A DNA stretch of 50,525 nucleotides from Bacteroidales bacterium (GTDB taxonomy: Bacteria > Bacteroidota > Bacteroidia > Bacteroidales > Tenuifilaceae): the NCBI GenBank assembly GCA_016931855.1, contig JAFGDZ010000043.1, forward strand, positions 1-50,525, written 5' to 3'. Shown one piece after another: positions 48,266-50,525 of this stretch. The notes under the pieces were generated by a model. The model was not told the DNA's origin. It searched no databases and worked only from the letters and a program-made list of their open reading frames with translations. How positions within the stretch are numbered: position 1 is the first letter of the stretch; each line of letters starts with the position of its first letter. The position numbers and the translations under genes are program-made.

Positions 48266-49968
48266 AATCATTGATTATTTCAAAAGGCGCTTCTGTAATC
48301 CGAGATATAGAATTTCGTAAAGGTATTAACCTTATTGTTGATAAAAGTGAAGGAAAAATCACAGGGAATAGTGTTGGGAAAACTACTGTTTTGAAGTTAA
48401 TTGATTTCTGTTTTGGAGCAAGTAAAAATAATATTTGGGAAGACCCTGAGAATAAAAAAGAAGTATATACTCTTGTAAAAAATTATCTAATAAATAATGA
48501 AATATTAGTTGCTCTTACTTTAACGGAAAACCTTGACGATGAATCAGCTTCTGAAATTGTAATTGAACGAAATTTTCTAAGTGCTAGAAGTAAAGTGATA
48601 AGAAAAGTTAACGGTGAAAATCTAACAGAAGATGAATTTGAACCAAAACTAACGGAATTACTTTTCCCTGAACATTTATCTGATAAACCTACTTTAAGGC
48701 AGATTATCTCTCATAATATACGATATCAAGACTTAAGCATTAGTAACACGCTTAGAACACTAGATAAATTTACCTCACTTGATGAATATGAAACATTACA
48801 TCTTTTTTTATTAGGTTGTGAATTTACAAAAGGAAATAATAAGCAAGAGCTAATTCGGAAAATAAAGCAAGAAGATATTTTCAGAAACAGATTGGAGAAA
48901 AATCAAACAAAATCTGCTTATGAGACTACATTGGCGCTTATTGATACTGAGATACAAGAGCTAAACATTAAAAAGACAAATCTTAATTTGAATGAAAATT
49001 TTGAATCAGATTTAGATGCTTTAAATCAAGTAAAATACAAAATTAATAGGCTTAGTTCTGAAATAAGCAAATTGAATATTCGAAAAGACTTAATAAATGA
49101 AACCTTATCGGAATTGGAGGCTTCTATTTCCACAATAGATACAAACCAACTTAATCAGATATACAAACAAGCATCGAACGTATTAGGGAATCTACAGAAA
49201 TCATTTGAAGATATGGTGGAATATCATAATAACATGATTTCTGAAAAGAAAAAATTTATATCAAACGAACTTCCTGCATTAAATTCTAAGATTGAAAGGA
49301 ACAAAATTCAATTAACGACACTTTTAAAACAAGAGGAAGAATTGTCTCAAATTATATCAAAAAGTGATTCGTTTGAAGAGCTTGAAGTCCTAATTGCTGA
49401 ACTGAATGAAAAATATAGATTAAAAGGTGAGTATGAAAACATTGTTCAGCAATTGAATGATGTTGAAGAAAACCTTAAAAACTATAATGATACCCTAGAA
49501 TCAATTGATGAAGAACTATTCTCTGATGATTTCGAGGCAACAGTAAAATCACAATTAAATAAGTTTAACAAACACTTTTCTTCTGTTTCAGAATTGTTGT
49601 ATAACGAAAAATATGCATTAAAATACGATAAGGTTAAAAATAAAAAGGGACAGCGATTATATAAGTTTAGTGCATTCAATACGAATTTTAGTTCCGGCAA
49701 AAAGCAAGGTGAAATTTCTTGTTTTGATATTGCGTATACATTTTTTGCGGATGAAGAAAATATTCCATGCATGCACTTTATCCTTAACGACAAGAAAGAA
49801 TTGATGCATGACAATCAACTTGTTAAAATTGCTGACTTAGTTAATAAAAGTGATATTCAGTTTGTTGCTTCAATACTAAAGGATAAGTTGCCGTATGAAT
49901 TGAATAATGAGGATTATTTTATTCTTGAACTATCAGAAGATGATAAACTCTTCAGGATTGAGAAGTAG
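48256..49968 (+). CDS. DUF2326 ABC-type ATPase of the ABC-3C system
   Basis: The 570-residue protein is built like RecN/SMC ATPases: an N-terminal ATPase half, a long coiled coil (about residues 200-440) and a C-terminal half. The P-loop region reads KITGNSVGKTTVLKLIDFCF, so the first Gly of the classical GxxxxGKT is Thr. The C-terminal part (RLYKFSAFNTNFSSGKKQGE, then IPCMHFILNDKKELMHDNQL) resembles the signature and Walker-B region of DUF2326 members, with Asn-Asp rather than Asp-Glu at Walker B. In ABC-3C systems this subunit is thought to sense DNA or invasion and control the effector. It ends the operon; a hairpin follows 28 bases later. Confidence 0.9.
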   Translation: MFLKSLIISKGASVIRDIEFRKGINLIVDKSEGKITGNSVGKTTVLKLIDFCFGASKNNIWEDPENKKEVYTLVKNYLINNEILVALTLTENLDDESASEIVIERNFLSARSKVIRKVNGENLTEDEFEPKLTELLFPEHLSDKPTLRQIISHNIRYQDLSISNTLRTLDKFTSLDEYETLHLFLLGCEFTKGNNKQELIRKIKQEDIFRNRLEKNQTKSAYETTLALIDTEIQELNIKKTNLNLNENFESDLDALNQVKYKINRLSSEISKLNIRKDLINETLSELEASISTIDTNQLNQIYKQASNVLGNLQKSFEDMVEYHNNMISEKKKFISNELPALNSKIERNKIQLTTLLKQEEELSQIISKSDSFEELEVLIAELNEKYRLKGEYENIVQQLNDVEENLKNYNDTLESIDEELFSDDFEATVKSQLNKFNKHFSSVSELLYNEKYALKYDKVKNKKGQRLYKFSAFNTNFSSGKKQGEISCFDIAYTFFADEENIPCMHFILNDKKELMHDNQLVKIADLVNKSDIQFVASILKDKLPYELNNEDYFILELSEDDKLFRIEK

Positions 49969-49971
49969 AAA

Positions 49972-49984
49972 GCACTGGTTACAA
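49972..49984 (+). repeat. Right inverted-repeat arm flanking the ABC-3C module
   Basis: GCACTGGTTACAA starts three bases after the DUF2326 stop and is complementary to 47,002-47,014 with one mismatch. Confidence 0.5.
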
Positions 49985-49996
49985 TCGAGTAGACTG

Positions 49997-50019
49997 CCCC
50001 GCCAGCTAAGCTGACGGGG
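49997..50019. terminator. Palindrome after the ABC-3C operon
   Basis: CCCCG and CAGCT pair with AGCTG and CGGGG, with a C/A mismatch between the two blocks and a very tight centre. No T-run follows. It may end the operon, or be a target hairpin for the adjacent group II intron relic. Confidence 0.45.
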
Positions 50020-50037
50020 ATAACCTCCCACAATTTA

Positions 50038-50306
50038 CCCCGTACCGAAAGGGCGGGGTCACCGTACGTACGGGTCTCGTACTGGGCGGTTCGCTATTTC
50101 ACAGAAAACAATCCCCTTGCGGGTTTTAGGTGATTGTAGGGCTCCAACAAGGAGATGTAGCCCCGTTTTTCAACCGCTCCACGCGGAGGCATGCTATGCA
50201 TAAACCCCCAAGCGAATCAGGTTCTTCCTTCTCCTTTCGTAATTCCTACCCATAAAATGGGTTGCGGCATATACCTACCTTAACGAACGGCTACAGTCAG
50301 AGAATT
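50038..50306 (-). mobile_element. Group II intron 3'-end relic
   Basis: On the minus strand this reads, in order: a reverse-transcriptase C-terminal-like stretch (YERRRKNLIRLGVYA), a stop and frame change, another stretch in a second frame (RGYISLLEPYNHLK), a TAG stop, domain V (50,059-50,090) and domain VI (CCCCG/CGGGG hairpin, 50,038-50,058). Domain V differs from the left copy in its lower stem (CCGCCCAG where the left copy has CCGCCGTA), which breaks several pairs. The reading frame is interrupted and the rest of the intron is missing, so it is a dead relic. Confidence 0.65.
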
Positions 50307-50307
50307 T

Positions 50308-50389
50308 CTATTACCTTTAACTAGCTTTTAACGGCAGTTGCTTACGCTGGCGGTTTACTCCCTAACTAAGCAACCCACATCCGTTGGCT
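50308..50389. repeat. Right copy of the edge repeat, with attC-like hairpin
   Basis: The blocks TATTACCTTTA, TTTTAAC, CTGGCGG and CTCCCT follow the same order as at 471-529. Here the repeat contains nested arms: AACGG (50,330-50,334) with CCGTT (50,381-50,385), and GTTGCTTA (50,337-50,344) with TAAGCAAC (50,367-50,374). The remaining 50,390-50,525 is AT-rich with nothing I can recognise. Confidence 0.45.
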
Positions 50390-50525
50390 TTCATACAGAG
50401 GAGTTGAAGTGCAAGCGAGAAGAAATTTATTACATTTCACCTAAGTACATGACAAAACTTTGACACATTCATTAAACTCGCAGATATCCAACGAATTTGA
50501 CAACGCATGAGCTATCCTAATTAAC

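Noticed and set aside
47086-49968. Restriction-modification or Septu-type system
   Set aside because: No methyltransferase motif or HNH motif is seen; the SMEK, MC6 and DUF2326 pattern fits ABC-3C better.

Overview
The window looks like a piece of a Bacteroidota chromosome, most like the order Bacteroidales or its relatives. The evidence is type IX secretion (T9SS) C-terminal sorting domains, TonB-dependent receptors with carboxypeptidase-like N-terminal domains, S46 dipeptidyl-peptidases, DUF4876 and DUF6850 partners, starts that mostly lack a Shine-Dalgarno sequence, and several exact TAnnTTTG -7 promoter elements. I found no rRNA, tRNA, CRISPR array or integrase.

Layout. (1) 1-547 and 49,969-50,525 are non-coding edges. 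Each carries a minus-strand group II intron relic, and both share a roughly 60-bp repeat. (2) 575-11,759 holds unlinked plus-strand genes, mostly secreted: a TPR/TonB-C/MORN fusion, a beta-barrel protein, a GNAT acetyltransferase, an alpha/beta hydrolase, a prolyl oligopeptidase, a DUF3857 protein and a TraB/Tiki-like protein. (3) 12,011-19,271 is a tight six-gene operon: degenerate receiver, TPR/YaiO-type barrel, HEAT-repeat membrane protein, processive GT2 synthase, hemerythrin, and a T9SS-exported TIM-barrel hydrolase. It reads as a synthase-dependent exopolysaccharide machine comparable in logic to PgaABC. (4) 19,389-23,753 (minus) holds two tandem DPP7-type S46 peptidases. (5) 23,930-33,211 (minus) is an operon of a TonB-dependent receptor, DUF4876 lipoprotein, DUF6850 barrel, T9SS propeller protein and a membrane polyferredoxin with HMA-like periplasmic repeats. 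Upstream lie a large T9SS PKD/propeller protein and a membrane-bound AraC-type regulator. (6) 37,719-43,726 holds a porin divergent from an OmpR-type two-component system and a second TonB-dependent receptor. (7) 43,727-44,197 is a palindrome-rich island between two copies of one terminator. (8) 44,198-46,805 is a run of four small envelope genes. (9) 47,086-49,968 is an AT-rich ABC-three-component (ABC-3C) conflict operon: SMEK protein, middle component 6, and a DUF2326 ATPase.

The two most interesting systems are the exopolysaccharide operon, where a phosphorylation-poor receiver and a hemerythrin stand where c-di-GMP parts would be expected, and the ABC-3C module. The latter sits directly after an attC-like palindrome, between 13-bp inverted repeats, and next to a group II intron relic. 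That arrangement suggests it arrived as a cassette-like unit. All functional assignments come from reading motifs; no database search was run.
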